Below the pieces are notes generated by a model. The model ran no database searches. It was not told where the DNA came from and was given only the letters and a program-made list of their open reading frames with translations. DNA of 64,000 bases. Origin: Sweltsa coloradensis. Taxonomy: Eukaryota; Arthropoda; Insecta; Plecoptera; Chloroperlidae. Both the position numbers and the translations under genes were made by a program. This document shows, piece after piece, positions 23,478 through 35,476 of this stretch (position 1 is the stretch's first letter; each line of letters opens with the position of its first letter). The stretch lies in NCBI GenBank assembly GCA_024449915.1, contig JAMZAV010001429.1, positions 62,001 to 126,000 of the forward strand. Direction: 5' to 3'.

Positions 23478-24235
23478 TGGATGAGCGAAGCGAAGATTCC
23501 ATTTTACTACACTGGAGAAAAAAATCCGGAATGTTTTTTTTTTCTTTTTTTTGTATTTTTGTCTGTTTGTTAGCACGATTCCGGCTAAACCGATACTCCG
23601 ATTGCGATGAAATTTTTGGAGGTCTTCGAAATCTCTGAACTTAGAACTTCCACGTTTTTGAGCACAATCGAAAAATTATTTCTCATGAAAATCGCAATTT
23701 TTACGATTTTTTTTTTCAATTTTTTAAAAATTTCTTCGACTTACAACACCTACATGCTTTGTCCGATTGTAATGATTTTTTCACAGAACCTTAATTTTGT
23801 GAATTGATATATTCATGTGAAATTTAAGCGTTATCAAAAAACTATTTTTTACGAAAATCGCAATTTTAGACTTTTTTTCAATTTTTAAAATTTCTCCAGC
23901 TTATAACACCTACATTCTTTACCCGATTGTAATGATTTTTTTACATAACCTTAATTTTATGAATTAATATATTCGTGTAAAATTTGTGCGCAATCTAATA
24001 ATTATTTCTTATGAAAATTTCAATATTACGATTTTTTCCTTTTTTTAAATTACGATTCATTTAAAAAAATTAAAATTTAAGTTTATTTTTTATTTAATTT
24101 AATTTAATTTTAAAAATATCTTCCAACTAATGATTTTTTTCACAAAACAACAGAAAATCCGCATAACACATGGCAGCTCAATGCACCAAATTACGCTCAT
24201 CCAACAACGCGGCGGGACTTAAGCGTTTTCCTAGT
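23478..24235 (+). repeat. Helentron-like element upstream of lectin E
   Basis: Begins TGGATGAGCGAAGCGAAG and ends CGCTCATCCAACAACGCGG followed by AAGCGTTTTCCTAGT. The core has the GATTCCGGCTAAACCGATAC landmark and repeated TTACGATTTTTT blocks. No ORF. Confidence 0.7.
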
Positions 24236-24669
24236 TCTAGGTTATGTGACCAGTAAATGTCACGAAACATATTTTTTACCTCAAAATGATACTCAGCAGC
24301 TCAATATACGCGTAGAAACCGAAATTCAATCAAATCCGTTAATAAATGACAAACTGATTTTTTGGCCGCCATCTTTAATTTTAAGATCTTTCTGATTAAC
24401 TAAAGTAAATTTGAACCTCAAATTTATATTCAGTACTTGAAAGTACGTGCGTAAAGTGAAAATGAATAACATAGGACCATAATTTAAAAAAACTAGGCCA
24501 TGTTTGGACGCCATCTTTGATTTGAGGGGTCCCTGGGTAAATTTTCGATTGGCTCCAATTCCTTAAATCATCCGTAGGGTATGTTCGATCATCATGCCAA
24601 ATTTCATGCTTTTATACTAAAATTGAAGTATTCTCCAGGTATGCCGCCTGACTATAGGACCTCTGGTAA

Positions 24670-24905
24670 AACTATTGGAAATTCTTCAACCTAACAAGAA
24701 AGTAAAGAATGCACACGCAATCTTTCGCATTAAGAGAACGAGAGTATTCAATTTGAGACACAAGAAGACGTATTGCCAAAGAAAGCTTTTGCGACGAGTT
24801 GTAAAGAAAACAAGATTTCCTATGGGAAATCCAGCTTTCTATATAAAATAAATGGTCAATGGTTAAAATAAATGAATGCATAAAACAAAAATAAACACTT
24901 ATTTC
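24670..24905 (+). pseudogene. 3'-flank relic of an A-type lectin (gene D)
   Basis: Matches the 3' UTR and flank of lectin A (about 6102-6330): GGAAATTCTTCAACCTAACA, TTTCGCATTAAGA and TTTTGCGACGAGTTGTAAAG are shared. The coding part of exon 4 is not present before it. With the dead exon 1 at 21466 it marks the two ends of a lost gene. Confidence 0.6.
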
Positions 24906-25198
24906 CAATTTTTCAATCATTACGAATAATGTATTATTTGTATTTATTTGTATAAATATGTATTATTATTTGAACTTTTTATGTATTATTATTTGAACTG
25001 TTTATTATACTTCAACACATTAAGTGATATTAACTGATATTTTACTTGTACCAGTTTTATGTTTTTTTATCATTTTTATATCTTTGTATTGTTCACTAGT
25101 GTGGTTATTTTTTACTTGTGTTGTAATTTGTATTGTGCTTGGTTCAGCAGAACAAAAGGCCTCATGGCCTTAAGCTTCGCCAAGATTAAAATAAAGAC

Positions 25199-25200
25199 TA

Positions 25201-25241
<41 letters not shown>

Positions 25242-25265
25242 TTATTCTTCTTCTTCTTCTTCTTC

Positions 25266-25334
<69 letters not shown>

Positions 25335-25335
25335 A
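25199..25335. repeat. (TTA)n microsatellite
   Basis: About 45 tandem TTA units with a short TTC block in the middle. Long Leu, Ile and Phe open frames here are artefacts of the repeat. Confidence 0.95.
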
Positions 25336-25368
25336 TATTAGTTCGTTAGCTATTTGACCCGGAAATGT

Positions 25369-25531
25369 AATGTTTATTGAGTGTTTTTTTAAACTCACTT
25401 ACCAAAGTCACTGTTTTTTGTGTGTGTCTGGCGTGGCCGGACGAAGATGAGGGGACCCTCGTCGAAAATTCGCCGAGAACGGGGAAAAAACAGTGACTTT
25501 GGTAAGTGAGTTTAAAAAAACACTCAATAAA

Positions 25532-25535
<4 letters not shown>
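25369..25535. repeat. Short MITE with perfect 51-base inverted ends
   Basis: The left arm 25369-25419 (AATGTTTATTGAGTGTTTTT...) and the right arm 25485-25535 are exact inverted copies. The loop of about 65 bases is GC-rich (GGCGTGGCCGGACGAAGATG). It lies between two (ATT)n tracts, the second at about 25531-25569. Confidence 0.85.
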
Positions 25536-25570
<35 letters not shown>

Positions 25571-25912
25571 AAGATGTAATATTTGTATTGCTTATTATTC
25601 AAAAAAGTAAATTCTTTTTTAATAGTTTTCTGTTTTGAACTTGATTGGGGTAAACTTCGTCAAATGACAATAATTGTGCCATTATCAACGATTAAATGTA
25701 CTATTTTGAGTTAAAGCTTATAAATTAGTTAAAAATACATCAAACCAAACTATTTCTGTTGTTTTGTTTGTTACAAAAAATAAAATGTTTTGTATTAATT
25801 AAATAGCAGTCCAAGATCATATAAAATCGGTCAATCAACTTCCGTCAAATTACGAAAAATATTGTGTTTGTGTCGTCAATTGCAATGTCAATAGTGGATT
25901 ATTGGATGAGCG

Positions 25913-26693
25913 TAGCGAGCGAAGCGAAGATTCCATTTCTCTACACTGAAGAAAAAAATCCGGAATGTTATTTTTTTCTTTTTTTTGTATTTTTGTCTGT
26001 TTGTTAGCACGATTCCGGCTAAACCGATACTCCGATTGCGATTAAAATTTATGGAGGCCTTCGAAATCTCTGAACTTAGAACTGCCACGTTTTTGAGCAC
26101 AATCAAAAAATTATTTCTCATAAAAATCGCAATTTTACGATTTTTTTCGATTTTTTTTAAATTCTTCGACTTATAACACCTACATGCTTTGTCCGGTTGT
26201 AATTATTTTTTCACAGACCCTTATTTCATGAATTGATATATTCATGTGAAATTTGAGCGTAATCAAAACACTATTTTTACGAAAATCGCAATTTTACGAC
26301 TTTTTTCGATTTTTTAAAAATTTCTTCGGTTTATAACACCTAAATGCTTTATTCGATTGTAATGATTTTTTTACAAAACCTTAATTTTATACATTTATAT
26401 ATTCGTGTAAAATTTGAGAGCAATCAAAAAAAATTTTCTCGTGATAATCGCAATTTTACGATTTTTTTTTCGATTTTTTAAATTTCTTCGGCTTATAACA
26501 CCTACATGCTTTATCCGATTGTAATGATTTTTTCACATAACCTTAATTTTATAAATTAATATATTCGTGTGAAATTTGAGCGTAATCGTAAATTTATTTC
26601 TTATGAAAATCTCTATTTTACGCTTTTTTCGTTCTAAAAAAAATACGCTCATCCAACAACGCGACTGAAAAAGCGTTTGCGAAGCTTCCTAGT
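25913..26693 (+). repeat. Helentron-like element, 781 bp, upstream of lectin E promoter
   Basis: Begins TGGATGAGCGTAGCGAGCG; CGCTCATCCAA at 26646-26656 is the inverse of its left tip; ends GCGAAGCTTCCTAGT. The empty site in the lectin B flank reads GAATTAT|TAAATA, so the element sits between two T residues with no longer target duplication. No ORF of note. Confidence 0.8.
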
Positions 26694-26994
26694 TAAATAG
26701 GTTATTCGTAGGCAAAAGAACTATTATTTAATCTACTCGCCAGTGGCTGTTTAGGTGCCACACACAGTTTAGAGTAACACATAATCCAAATCAACTGAAA
26801 AAAGAACAAAGTTCTAGTTTTAAGAGAGTAAAGAAGAATACCATTTATTGTGGTTTGTGAAAAATAAATACATTAAAAACTCATTGTTTTATTTCGCAGC
26901 CAACTGGCTTAGAGTATGGGATCCCCTTCTATGAAGATTGTCCTCTATCCCTTCCACTATCATTTTTCTCCTCAAACCCCTCATCTCTTCAGCC

Positions 26995-27028
26995 ATTGGC
27001 TACCCCTCACGTACTGCTCAAGTATATA
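26995..27028 (+). promoter_or_regulatory. Core promoter of lectin E
   Basis: Inverted CCAAT (ATTGG) at 26995-26999 and TATATA at 27023-27028, with the same spacing to the ATG as in lectin B. Confidence 0.65.
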
Positions 27029-27064
27029 GCCACAGTGTTTCCTCATCAGGCCAGAGTTAGTGCA

Positions 27065-30000
27065 ATGACTACACGGATAGAACTAGTGTCGGTGTCTCTC
27101 TTTTTCCTTGTGTCCTTGGTTCGATGCCAGACCGGGTCTGATCTGCAATGTCCTTCGCCCCATACGGCAGGCATAACAGTGTCTCTAAAGAACAGGCTCA
27201 ACGCTACGGGCCATTGGATTTCACAGGTAATGTTAACTCCGTGTAAAACAACAATTATTAAACGAGGGAGCGGAGCGACCGAGTGTCTCCATTCAACTCG
27301 AACGGTTCTTATTCTGTGATTCTGTCTGTCTGTCTGTACGTCGAAAATCAGCCGAACCGCTGAACAGATTAGGCTGAAATTTTAAACAGACATCCGGTAC
27401 GAAATTATTGAGAACTGCTAACAAAATCAGCTAGATCCATTGAGATTTAATCCCACAATAAATAAAAATGTGATTTTTTAAATATCGATAGCACTTGTTT
27501 ATAGTAGCAGCTAGTGGGACCACATCTACGTGGCTTGTATGGCCTATTGGTTAGCATTTAGCCTACCGCACGGAGGGTTGAGGTTCGATACCCGTTAGCT
27601 CGAACTTGTTTATATTTTTACACCCACATATTATTTTTGAGTGGTGTTAAATGAGAAATAAAACTTAGGTGATTTTGTTTTATCTTGGAAATTTGTTAAT
27701 GTTTCACGCATATTCGTTTTGAACACGATTCGCATTTCAAATGTTCAATTTAAATAACTAGGGAAACGCCAAAGTCGTTGTTAAACGAGTGAGTGAGCCA
27801 TGTGTCGAGTACCCGGTATCATTCCTCATACTGGGCTAGATCCTTAGGTAAAGGGGAGGAAAGGGGATGTTCCCGTGTACTCAACACTTGGCTCACTCAC
27901 TCACTCGTTTAACAACGACTTTGGCGTTTCCCTAGTTATGACACACTTAGGATAGGGTACCTGTAAGCTCGCGTGGAAGCGCCAGTGTTCATGTTTTCAC
28001 TTATACTGCACATGTTGATTTTATTTCACGTTATTTTATCACACGCATAAAAAACTTGTAAACATTGAAATCTATATATAAAGGGCCAAAAAGATTATTT
28101 ACCCTTCTTCATTTCTGAACTTTAAATAAAATAAGCTCCATTTGCCTTCGTGAGTGCATCTTTGCAAAGCAGCATGCCAAAATTGTATTTGCAACTATAA
28201 TGTATGTATAACTTAACTCGAATTTAAATTTTGCCAAAGCAAGAATGCAGTCATCTGGGGATATTGTGCATTTGAATTAAATTTAATACACACAATATAC
28301 ATAATCATATATTTTTTTAAATATATAAATATTGTGGTGCACAAATGTTGAGTGTGGTAGTCTTGCCTGTATTTTTACAGGTTTTTATAAATGTGGGATC
28401 TTAAAGATCTTGAACAAACCTCCCTTCCCAGCCCCCAACACCTTCATTGCAAACTAAATCTTAAAAGCTAACAATATTTATTAGTGCGCAGTTAAAGCTT
28501 TCAGAATATAAACCAATTTAATTAGTGTAGTAAGAAACGATTACATTATTATTTGGCTTAAATTAATAAATTCGTATTAAGAGTCTACCCACTCAGTCAT
28601 ACAACTAGGAGTTTCTTCATTGGAGTTCGAAGTACATGATGATAGATAGATAGATAGATATTTTATTCACTTAAGACTAGTACAGTTTACAAGTATCTCT
28701 TTGCAGAGAAAGTGGATAGTCTATATTAAATAATAATAAAAGTGATTATAATAATAATGATATATATGTACAGTGTTTGTTGAAGTAGAGTAGATGCAAA
28801 ATAATAGTAGTCATAAAGAAGAAAGAAAGGTTTGATATAAAGCAATATGTATATTAATTAATATCAAACCCTATTTCCAACTAAGTCGGGTAGGGGGTGG
28901 GAGGGTCCCACCACATTCTTGGCTCCACGGGATTATCGAAGCCGGCTAGCCATGCCTGACGCTTCTCCACATCATCTTTTTCTTCCTCTGCGTCATCAAC
29001 TTCACTTTCTTCCTCTCCTCTGTCTTCTTCCTCAGGGACCTCCACCAGTTTGTTCCATGTTTTTCGTTCTTCCCAACATTTTTCTAAAATATAATATATA
29101 CTAATTGATATGATATTGTGATTAGCTGATGGCACAGAAAACAGCAATGATGTAGGGCCTACAGTAGAACGTGTCTAATAGACATGCACAATCCAAAGAG
29201 TTACATCATTTCGGCTAAGGGAATATTTGAAAAAAAAGAAGAAAATTCAAACATATCCCCCATATCGCATCAAATGAGCAGCAAAATAATAAAATATTTT
29301 AGTGCTTCCAGACTATCAAAGTCATATCATTATAATGCGTCTTATTCACCACATAAACTCAAAAAATAATTTCCATACAGGTTTACTAACTTTATGAATT
29401 TTCAGAGTAACAGAAAAATTATTGTGTCCACTACATCCGAAAAAAAATGTCAAACTTAATAATTTTCGAGCTAGGTGCCATCGGCAAAAACTCCCATAAG
29501 AAATAATATGGGGACGATTTTTATGCCCCGTTTCCTGGGAGGATTTTAACAAAACAAAAAAAATTGGTTATTATAGATGTATTCGACAACGTTTTCTGTA
29601 AATCTGCATTATTTTGTTTTTGTTATTTTGGTACGTGGATCATTCAAAATAATATGATGATATGCAAGATGGAGTGGGATTTCGGAATGTATATTTTTGC
29701 GTTTTTGAGTTTATATTTGGGTATAGTTTCAAGACATTCAAAGGACAAAGGATCATTTTAGATTGGAACAGCTGTGCTCTAGGAACAATGAAACAAACAA
29801 GAAGCAGGTAAAAGCCGACTTAAGAAATTCCCAAAAACGCATAATATTTGCCCATTTTTTAAGATTAAAAGTTAATAAATGCGTGTACAATCCTAATTAC
29901 AAGATTTAATTTTTTAATTGGGCATACGTGTATTATTATACTAAAGAGCCTGTAGATTATATTGCAAAAAATATATTTTTGGAGTAATAGATAACGACAT

Positions 30001-33000
30001 ATTTGAGTGTGGTGTGTGGTGTTGGAGGACGATGGAAATTAGTAACTTATAACTAATATGATTTTAAATGTTTTGTAAATTATTATAATGTTTTGTTGCA
30101 TGCCTTATAGATAATCATGTTTGGATTGATATGGTAGTTTTACGTCCGGTTTAATAAATAATATTATGTAACAGATGACACTGGCGGAAGAGGAAGCGTC
30201 ATTAAGCCTAAGCAAGTGGCAAGTTGACATCAAGTACCAGAAGAGTAGTTGCAATCGGAACCAGGCGACCCGAAACTACGTCATCACCGTCACAGGTGAG
30301 GTTATGTTTGTTTAGTTTGAGGGTGTGTCAACCGTAAAATTTCTTATGCACCAATCTAGCCTAGAGAATATGGAGAGGATAGAACCGTGCTAGACAGAAC
30401 TAGTCACACTTACCGGCTAGGGAAGAATAAAAACCTAGTTTTCTCGAACTAAGCCAACAGTCTATTAAAACTTTTAATCGGAACAATTCACCGAGTCGGT
30501 GATTTATTTTCAATTTGTCAACAATAATTATTTTCATTACTAATTTTGTTTTTTATGGTGTATGATACAATAACACTTACGTGGAAAACTACTTATTATT
30601 TTAACCTTGTTTTTGTCAACTTTCATGTGTGAGAAATGAAAATGCTACTTTGGCTATTGTGTTTATTTTGGTATAATTCTGATATGATTTTTTGCCTGAA
30701 GACGGAAATTGTTTTCATTAATTTCCGAAACGGTGCTTTTATTATAAAATAAAAAGAATTGATTTTCACTAAAGTGATGTCAAATGTTTAATCTTCTAGA
30801 GTCGCCTGCAAGGGCAGGACCAGACTACGAACTGTTCCCCGGCTTGGGATATTACAAGTTCCACCCTCTGATCACGACCATGGCGAAGGCGAGTCAAGTG
30901 TGCGCAGACGAGGGTGCGCACTTGATCATAGTCAACTCGGAAGCAGAAGCTGACGTCACTAAGACTCTATACGCCAGATATCCCAACATCACAAACAAGT
31001 GGGCTTGGGTAGGAGTTTTAGAGAAGGGGATCAATGAATATGTCACGATATTCGGTACGTTATCGTCATAGATCAGTTCTGAAGGGATTTTCTAACTTTT
31101 AAGAGTAAAGCGAACAAGTTTAACCTTAAAATACACACAAAAAGTTAAGTATAACATTATACTTTATGGTATATTTTTTATCGTTCTTAAGACATAACGT
31201 CATTAAATTAGTGCAACTGTCCCCGTGTTAAAAGTAAACCCAACAAAATACCCATGTTGGTATGACAACGAAAACTTTATTTTATTTATATATTTTTATA
31301 TATTTAATTAGTGCAACTGTCCCCGTGTTAAAAGTAAACCCAACAAAATACCCATGTTGGTATGACAACGAAACTTTTATTTATTTATATATTTTTATAT
31401 ATTTAATTAGTGCAACTGTCCCCGTGTTAAAGATAAACCCAACAAAATACCCATGTTGGTATGACAACGAAACTTTTAACGCACTCAATGCCAAAAACCG
31501 TGCCTACCGCAAATGGAAACACACACCCACCATGGACAATAAAATAGAACATCAAGTCAAGCGAACATTTTTCAAACAATTAAAGCAACACAAATATAAC
31601 CAATACATGTACAAAGTAGACTCATCAACCATGCATGACCCCAGTTCGCTTTGGAAATTTGTTAGAAGAAAAACCAAAACACCTCGTGTGCCAACGGAAG
31701 TACAATACAATGGACGCAAAGCCAACGACCCAAACACCTGCTCTGAACTATTTTCCTCCTTCTTCAAAACCAAATTCCAACCAACCAATGTTAGTGCTCC
31801 TTGCCTGCAGTTCCAACTTTTACCAACGAAAGCATATCAAAATTAACTTTCCGCTCTTCGGAAATTGAGAGGCAGCTACAATCTTTAAAACTAGGCAAAT
31901 CGACCGGTCCAGACGACATTCCTGCAGATGTCCTGAAACATTGCTGTCGTCAGCTATCTAAACCTCTAGCGGACATCTTTAACCATGCGTTAGAATCCGG
32001 TATTTTCCCTACTCGGTGGAAATGTGCACACGTTACCCCAGTACTTAAGAAAGGGAGTCGATACAATGTGTCAAACTATCGACCAATCTCGCTGCTCTCC
32101 GCTATTTCCAAAGTGTTTGAGGGACTTGTGCACAAGAGGATATACAGCCACGTGGCCACGTGTCTCGCGACCGAACAGCATGGATTCGTGAAACGACGGT
32201 CGACTGTCACAAATCTTGCTGAATATACTAATTACATAGCAGAAAATATGGACAGAAAAACACAGGTTGACTCCATATACACTGACTTCTCTGTGCGTTT
32301 GACAGCGTCAGCCATCAGCTACTGCTACACAAACTCAAAGGCTACGGAATCTGTGGAAATCTGCATGCATTACTAACCAGCTACCTCTCAAACAGACAAC
32401 AAATAGTAAAGGTTAATTCAGGCACATCATCCACTGAACATGTGACGTCTGGCGTCCCACAAGGCTCTATCCTTGGCCCTTTACTATTTGTGCTCTACAT
32501 TAACGACCTCCCGGCTTGCTTCAAATACTCCAAATCAATCATGTACGCAGACGACGTTAAACTGTTTAGGCCTATTCTTCACGAATCAGACTGCGATCTC
32601 CTACAACTTGATATTCTCTCTCTCTCGGACTGGTGTGACTTGTGGAAATTGAACTTGAACTAAGATATCGATCTTTGGTTGGTTATCGCTCACTCGTCGA
32701 TTGCGTCGGGGCCTGCAGGGTTGGCTTGGTCGCTTTGATTTAAAGTCCCCCACTGAAAATCAGTTATATAACTGAGTGGGTAGACTCTAAATAAAATTTA
32801 TTTATTTATTTATCTAAATGCAACATCATAACCTTCACAAATAAAAAACAAAGTGTTTTATATACATACAAGCTGAACGGCACAAACTTGAACGGGTCAA
32901 TAATATCAAAGACCTAGGTGTAACAATCTCAAGTGAGCTAACATACAACAAACATGTCAATAACATAGTCCCGAAAGCATACAAACTGCTAGGTTTTTTA

Positions 33001-34563
33001 AAAGAAATTGCCTCAAGGACTTCAAACCGTCAACTCTACGTCGGATGTTCGTGTCGCTGGTACGTCCCCAAGTTGACTACGCCACTGTCATCTGGAACCC
33101 CAACGACTCTCACAAAACAAACACAGCCACAGTAGAAAAAGTACAGCACAGGTTCATAAAACTGTTATGCTACAAATCCAACACAGAATACCACCGCGAC
33201 AATTATCCAACTCAGTGCCGGGAACAGAACTTGATGAGTCTTCAAGTTAGGAGACAAATCAGTGACCTAGTATTTCTGTACAAAATAGTGCATAACAATT
33301 ACGACGCCGATCTCCTATGTAATGTTAACTTCCGTGTGCCGTCCAGAGAAACTCGAAACCACGAGGTGTTCAAAATACCTAAGAGCAGAATTAACGTCCA
33401 CAAATACTCGTGCCTGAACCGAATTCAAAGTACTTATAATTCCATATCAAAAGAAATGGACATTCACAACATGAACTTAAGGGAATTCAAAACCGCTTGT
33501 ATTACATCCTGTGACAACTAAACTCTTCCACACGCACACGCACACGCACACGCACACGCACACGCACACGCACACGCACACGCACACGCACACGCACACG
33601 CACACGCACAAGCACACGCACACGCACACGCACACGCACACGCACACGCACACGCACACGCACACGCACACGCACACGCACACGCACACGCACTGATCAT
33701 GTATCTAACTGTATTTTATACTCATTGTATGTAATGTTGTTAATGTTGTGTAATGTTGTGTTGTTGTTTTTGTTTTGTTTTGTTTTTCTGACAATGGTAG
33801 TATCAACTGCGTAACATGAAATATGTGAATGTGAATGATGGATTCTAACATTGTCAGTAACCAATAGAAATGAGCTGAATAGATAAATCTGATTTTTCTT
33901 TGTAAGGCAAGTTAAACTTTTAAAATATACATTATTTCTTTTGTTTGTTTATGGTCATTGTCTATGGTTCATGTCATACAGAGTGTTGCCACGTTTTCAA
34001 ATCATTTCTATTTATGTTGAAATATTTTATAAGTTTGGTCTACAATATCTCGGCAATGAGTTCGGTGAGGCGACATTTTTGGAATAACTATTGTAATACA
34101 ATGTTGTTTGTAATTGTTTTTAATTTATTTTGGATGTACTGAGGATAATTTAGTATTCGAAAATGTGTTTTTTTGCCCTTACAATGGTAGAAGTCTATAG
34201 AAAAGAAAAACCTTATTGTTCAATCGTAAATATCTCAATAAGTAATTCCGAGACAGTGTTGACTTGCATATTATTATTAAGCACACACAAAATACATTAA
34301 TAACATTGTGTAAATTTTGGATTATTTTAGTTTATGTTATGTTATGATGGAGAGACTTTCAGATGGGCAACAACAAAGATATATTTTGAACTTGGTTTGT
34401 TTCAGGTGACAGCTTCAAGTCTACTGGGTTCGCGCGCTGGGACCCCACAGAACCTAACGGTGACGGCCCTGGTGATTGTATAGTGATCTCGAAAGTAGAC
34501 GGTGGCCTTCACGACACGCCCTGCGCTGGGGGATTCCCAGCTGTGTGCGAGCAAGACTTATAG
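27065..34563 (+). CDS. Lectin E: secreted C-type lectin, LPS-binding-protein type, 231 aa
   Basis: Exons 27065-27226, 30175-30295, 30800-31054 and 34406-34563 (stop TAG); phases 0, 1, 1; coding length 696, as in B and G. The signal peptide core (LVSVSLFFLVSL) is followed by Cys29; the second module cysteine is in KSSCNRN of exon 2. The CTLD has GYYKFH, SQVCADEGAHL, KWAWVGV, RWDPTEPNGD, and cysteines in GDCIVIS, TPCAGG and AVCEQ. Against B the differences cluster round the sugar-binding face: NK for NS before WAW, DPTEPN for DTGEPN, KVDGG for KVSGG, PCA for PCS. The gene is 7.5 kb because intron 1 holds two inserted elements and intron 3 a non-LTR retrotransposon. All splice sites still look sound. 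Confidence 0.9.
27259..27938. repeat. Composite element with tRNA-like stretch and terminal foldback, intron 1 of lectin E
   Basis: Absent from the paralogous introns of B and G. It starts near ACGAGGGAGCGGAGCGACC. At 27540-27592 there is an A-box-like TGGCCTATTGG and a B-box-like GGTTCGATACC 42 bases apart, as in tRNA-derived promoters. The end (27757-27938) is a hairpin: CTAGGGAAACGCCAAAGTCG and its exact inverse close the two arms of about 65 bases, with GAGTGAGTGAGCCA-type steps inside. A relative is at 3365-4226. Confidence 0.65.
28637..29235 (-). repeat. Probable retroposon 3' end, intron 1 of lectin E
   Basis: Absent at the equivalent points of B (about 8025) and G (about 38103). A (GATA)n tract at 28642-28660 would be the tail on the minus strand. 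Upstream on that strand, 29147-28881, is an 88-codon frame, very acidic in its middle (EEEDRGEEESEVDDAEEE) and ending PTPYPT. I do not recognise this protein; it may be the C-terminal end of an element ORF. Confidence 0.45.
29350..29995 (+). repeat. Interspersed repeat family 2, intron 1 of lectin E
   Basis: Positional equivalent of 8130-8770 (B) and 38200-38840 (G), with GAGCTAGGTGCCATCGGC and TTTCGGAATGTATATTTTTG. It predates the B/E/G duplications. Confidence 0.7.
31208..31490 (+). repeat. Three tandem copies of a 100-base unit at the left end of the retrotransposon
   Basis: GTGCAACTGTCCCCGTGTTA starts at 31211, 31311 and again with a 99-base step at 31410. Each unit also contains ACCCATGTTGGTATGACAAC; the AT-rich joint TTATATATTTTTATATATTT links them. 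The unit encodes part of the element's own frame (KYPCWYDNET), so it is an internal triplication. Confidence 0.85.
32664..32816 (+). repeat. 5'-truncated SINE nested in the retrotransposon
   Basis: Contains CACTCGTCGATTGCGTCGGG, GCAGGGTTGGC, CCCCCACTGAAAATCAGTTA and AACTGAGTGGGTAGA, then ends in a (TTTA)n tail. It splits the RT frame after KLNLN; coding resumes at KCNIITF. Matches the SINE body at 49770-49902. Confidence 0.75.
33528..33692. repeat. (CACACG)n microsatellite
   Basis: About 27 hexamers with a single G-to-A interruption near 33610. It follows the retrotransposon ORF stop directly. All long frames here are artefacts. Confidence 0.95.
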
Positions 34564-34640
34564 GGATCTGCGCCAAGAGCAATACCGATAACAAAATACC
34601 TTGCTAATAATACATTGTAGACATGAATGCATGCCGTCGA

Positions 34641-34646
34641 AATAAA
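34641..34646 (+). promoter_or_regulatory. Polyadenylation signal of lectin E
   Basis: AATAAA about 80 bases after the stop in the same GCCGTCGAAATAAATATAAT context as lectin B. Confidence 0.65.
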
Positions 34647-34679
34647 TATAATGTTTGCCTAAATAAGTGCATAAAATAA

Positions 34680-35470
34680 ATAAAAATAAAAATCAATTTA
34701 ATTAAAATATAGAAACTATTATAAATAAAACTTTTTACATTCTTGTATTGTGTTTTGGAAAAACAACAAAAATTGTTATATCTTGGCAGTGTAAGGAATT
34801 AAACTTAAAAAAACGATTGAGATCCCACCCATACAAAAACTTTTAACAATACAGTCAATCATCTCAAATTAAAATAACTACTACTAATGAATACACATGC
34901 TTGACGCAAGTATAAAAAAATTCAATGACCATAAATTCATCTTATTAAACATCAATGAATAATATATTAAATAAATTGATTAAATTAATATAGTCCAAGA
35001 TTGTGTAAACGCATCAAAATTAATTCAACCCTACTCAACGACAGGTTTGGTTATGTTTAGTGGGGTTTTTGAGTTTGGAGCTTATTATTTATCTGCCAGA
35101 GCAATCGCAGAAGGTCAAAACACCTCGAAAATGAATGAACTTCGCTACAAGCTACCAGCATAAATTATCAAAGTTGTGTTTACAGTTCCAATTCTTTAAA
35201 ACAAGGAAAGTATACGTAGAAAAAATTTGAATTATGGCCGAGGTGGTTCAGGCGAAAAAATAATTTATAGTGACTGTGTCAACCATACCACAATAAACGA
35301 GTGCAAATAACTTCCCTGTGTTCTTTTGTGTCTTATCTTACGGCGCTAATACTTTCGTCTTCTTCTACTTCCTTACACCATCAACTACAAACAAATAAAA
35401 CATCTCCTCTCATCCATCATCGACACAGTGTTAAAAGCTGCAGTACGTGAGATGTTATTAAATATTATCT
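34680..35470. other. E-F intergenic DNA
   Basis: No gene recognised. The last 200 bases (GTGTCAACCATACCACAATA onward) match 21219-21465 upstream of relic D and so are the old upstream flank of an A-type gene. Confidence 0.45.
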
Positions 35471-35476
35471 AGGACA

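Larger units (their letters stand above)
31208..33786 (+). mobile_element. Degenerate non-LTR retrotransposon in intron 3 of lectin E
   Basis: Bounded by comparison with intron 3 of lectin B (matching flanks stop at about 31207 and resume at CTGACAATGGTAGTATCAAC, about 33787). Reverse-transcriptase pieces in order: the pre-RT segment KNRAYRKWK (about 31440-31800); then GPDDIPADVL, TPVLKKGS and NYRPISLLSAISKVFEGLVH (31801-32290); SGVPQGSILGPLLFVLYIND with the catalytic YADD (32442-32663); and a C-terminal part with LVRPQVDYATVIWNPND (33045-33521). Frames change near 31800, 32290 and 33040, and a SINE interrupts it at 32664, so it is not functional. The motifs fit the Jockey/CR1-like group; I cannot place it more finely. 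It is 5'-truncated and ends in a (TTTTG)-rich tail. Confidence 0.85.

Noticed and set aside
25059..25398. Long Leu/Ile/Phe-rich frames on both strands
   Set aside because: Pure products of the (TTA)n microsatellite.
21613..26990. Hidden exons 2-4 for relic D
   Set aside because: I searched by eye for GYYKFH, EEGAHL, WVG and CEQ/CELPS motifs on the plus strand and found none, only the 3'-flank relic at 24670.
33477..33700. Overlapping frames in several phases and both strands of 60-70 codons
   Set aside because: Products of the (CACACG)n tract.
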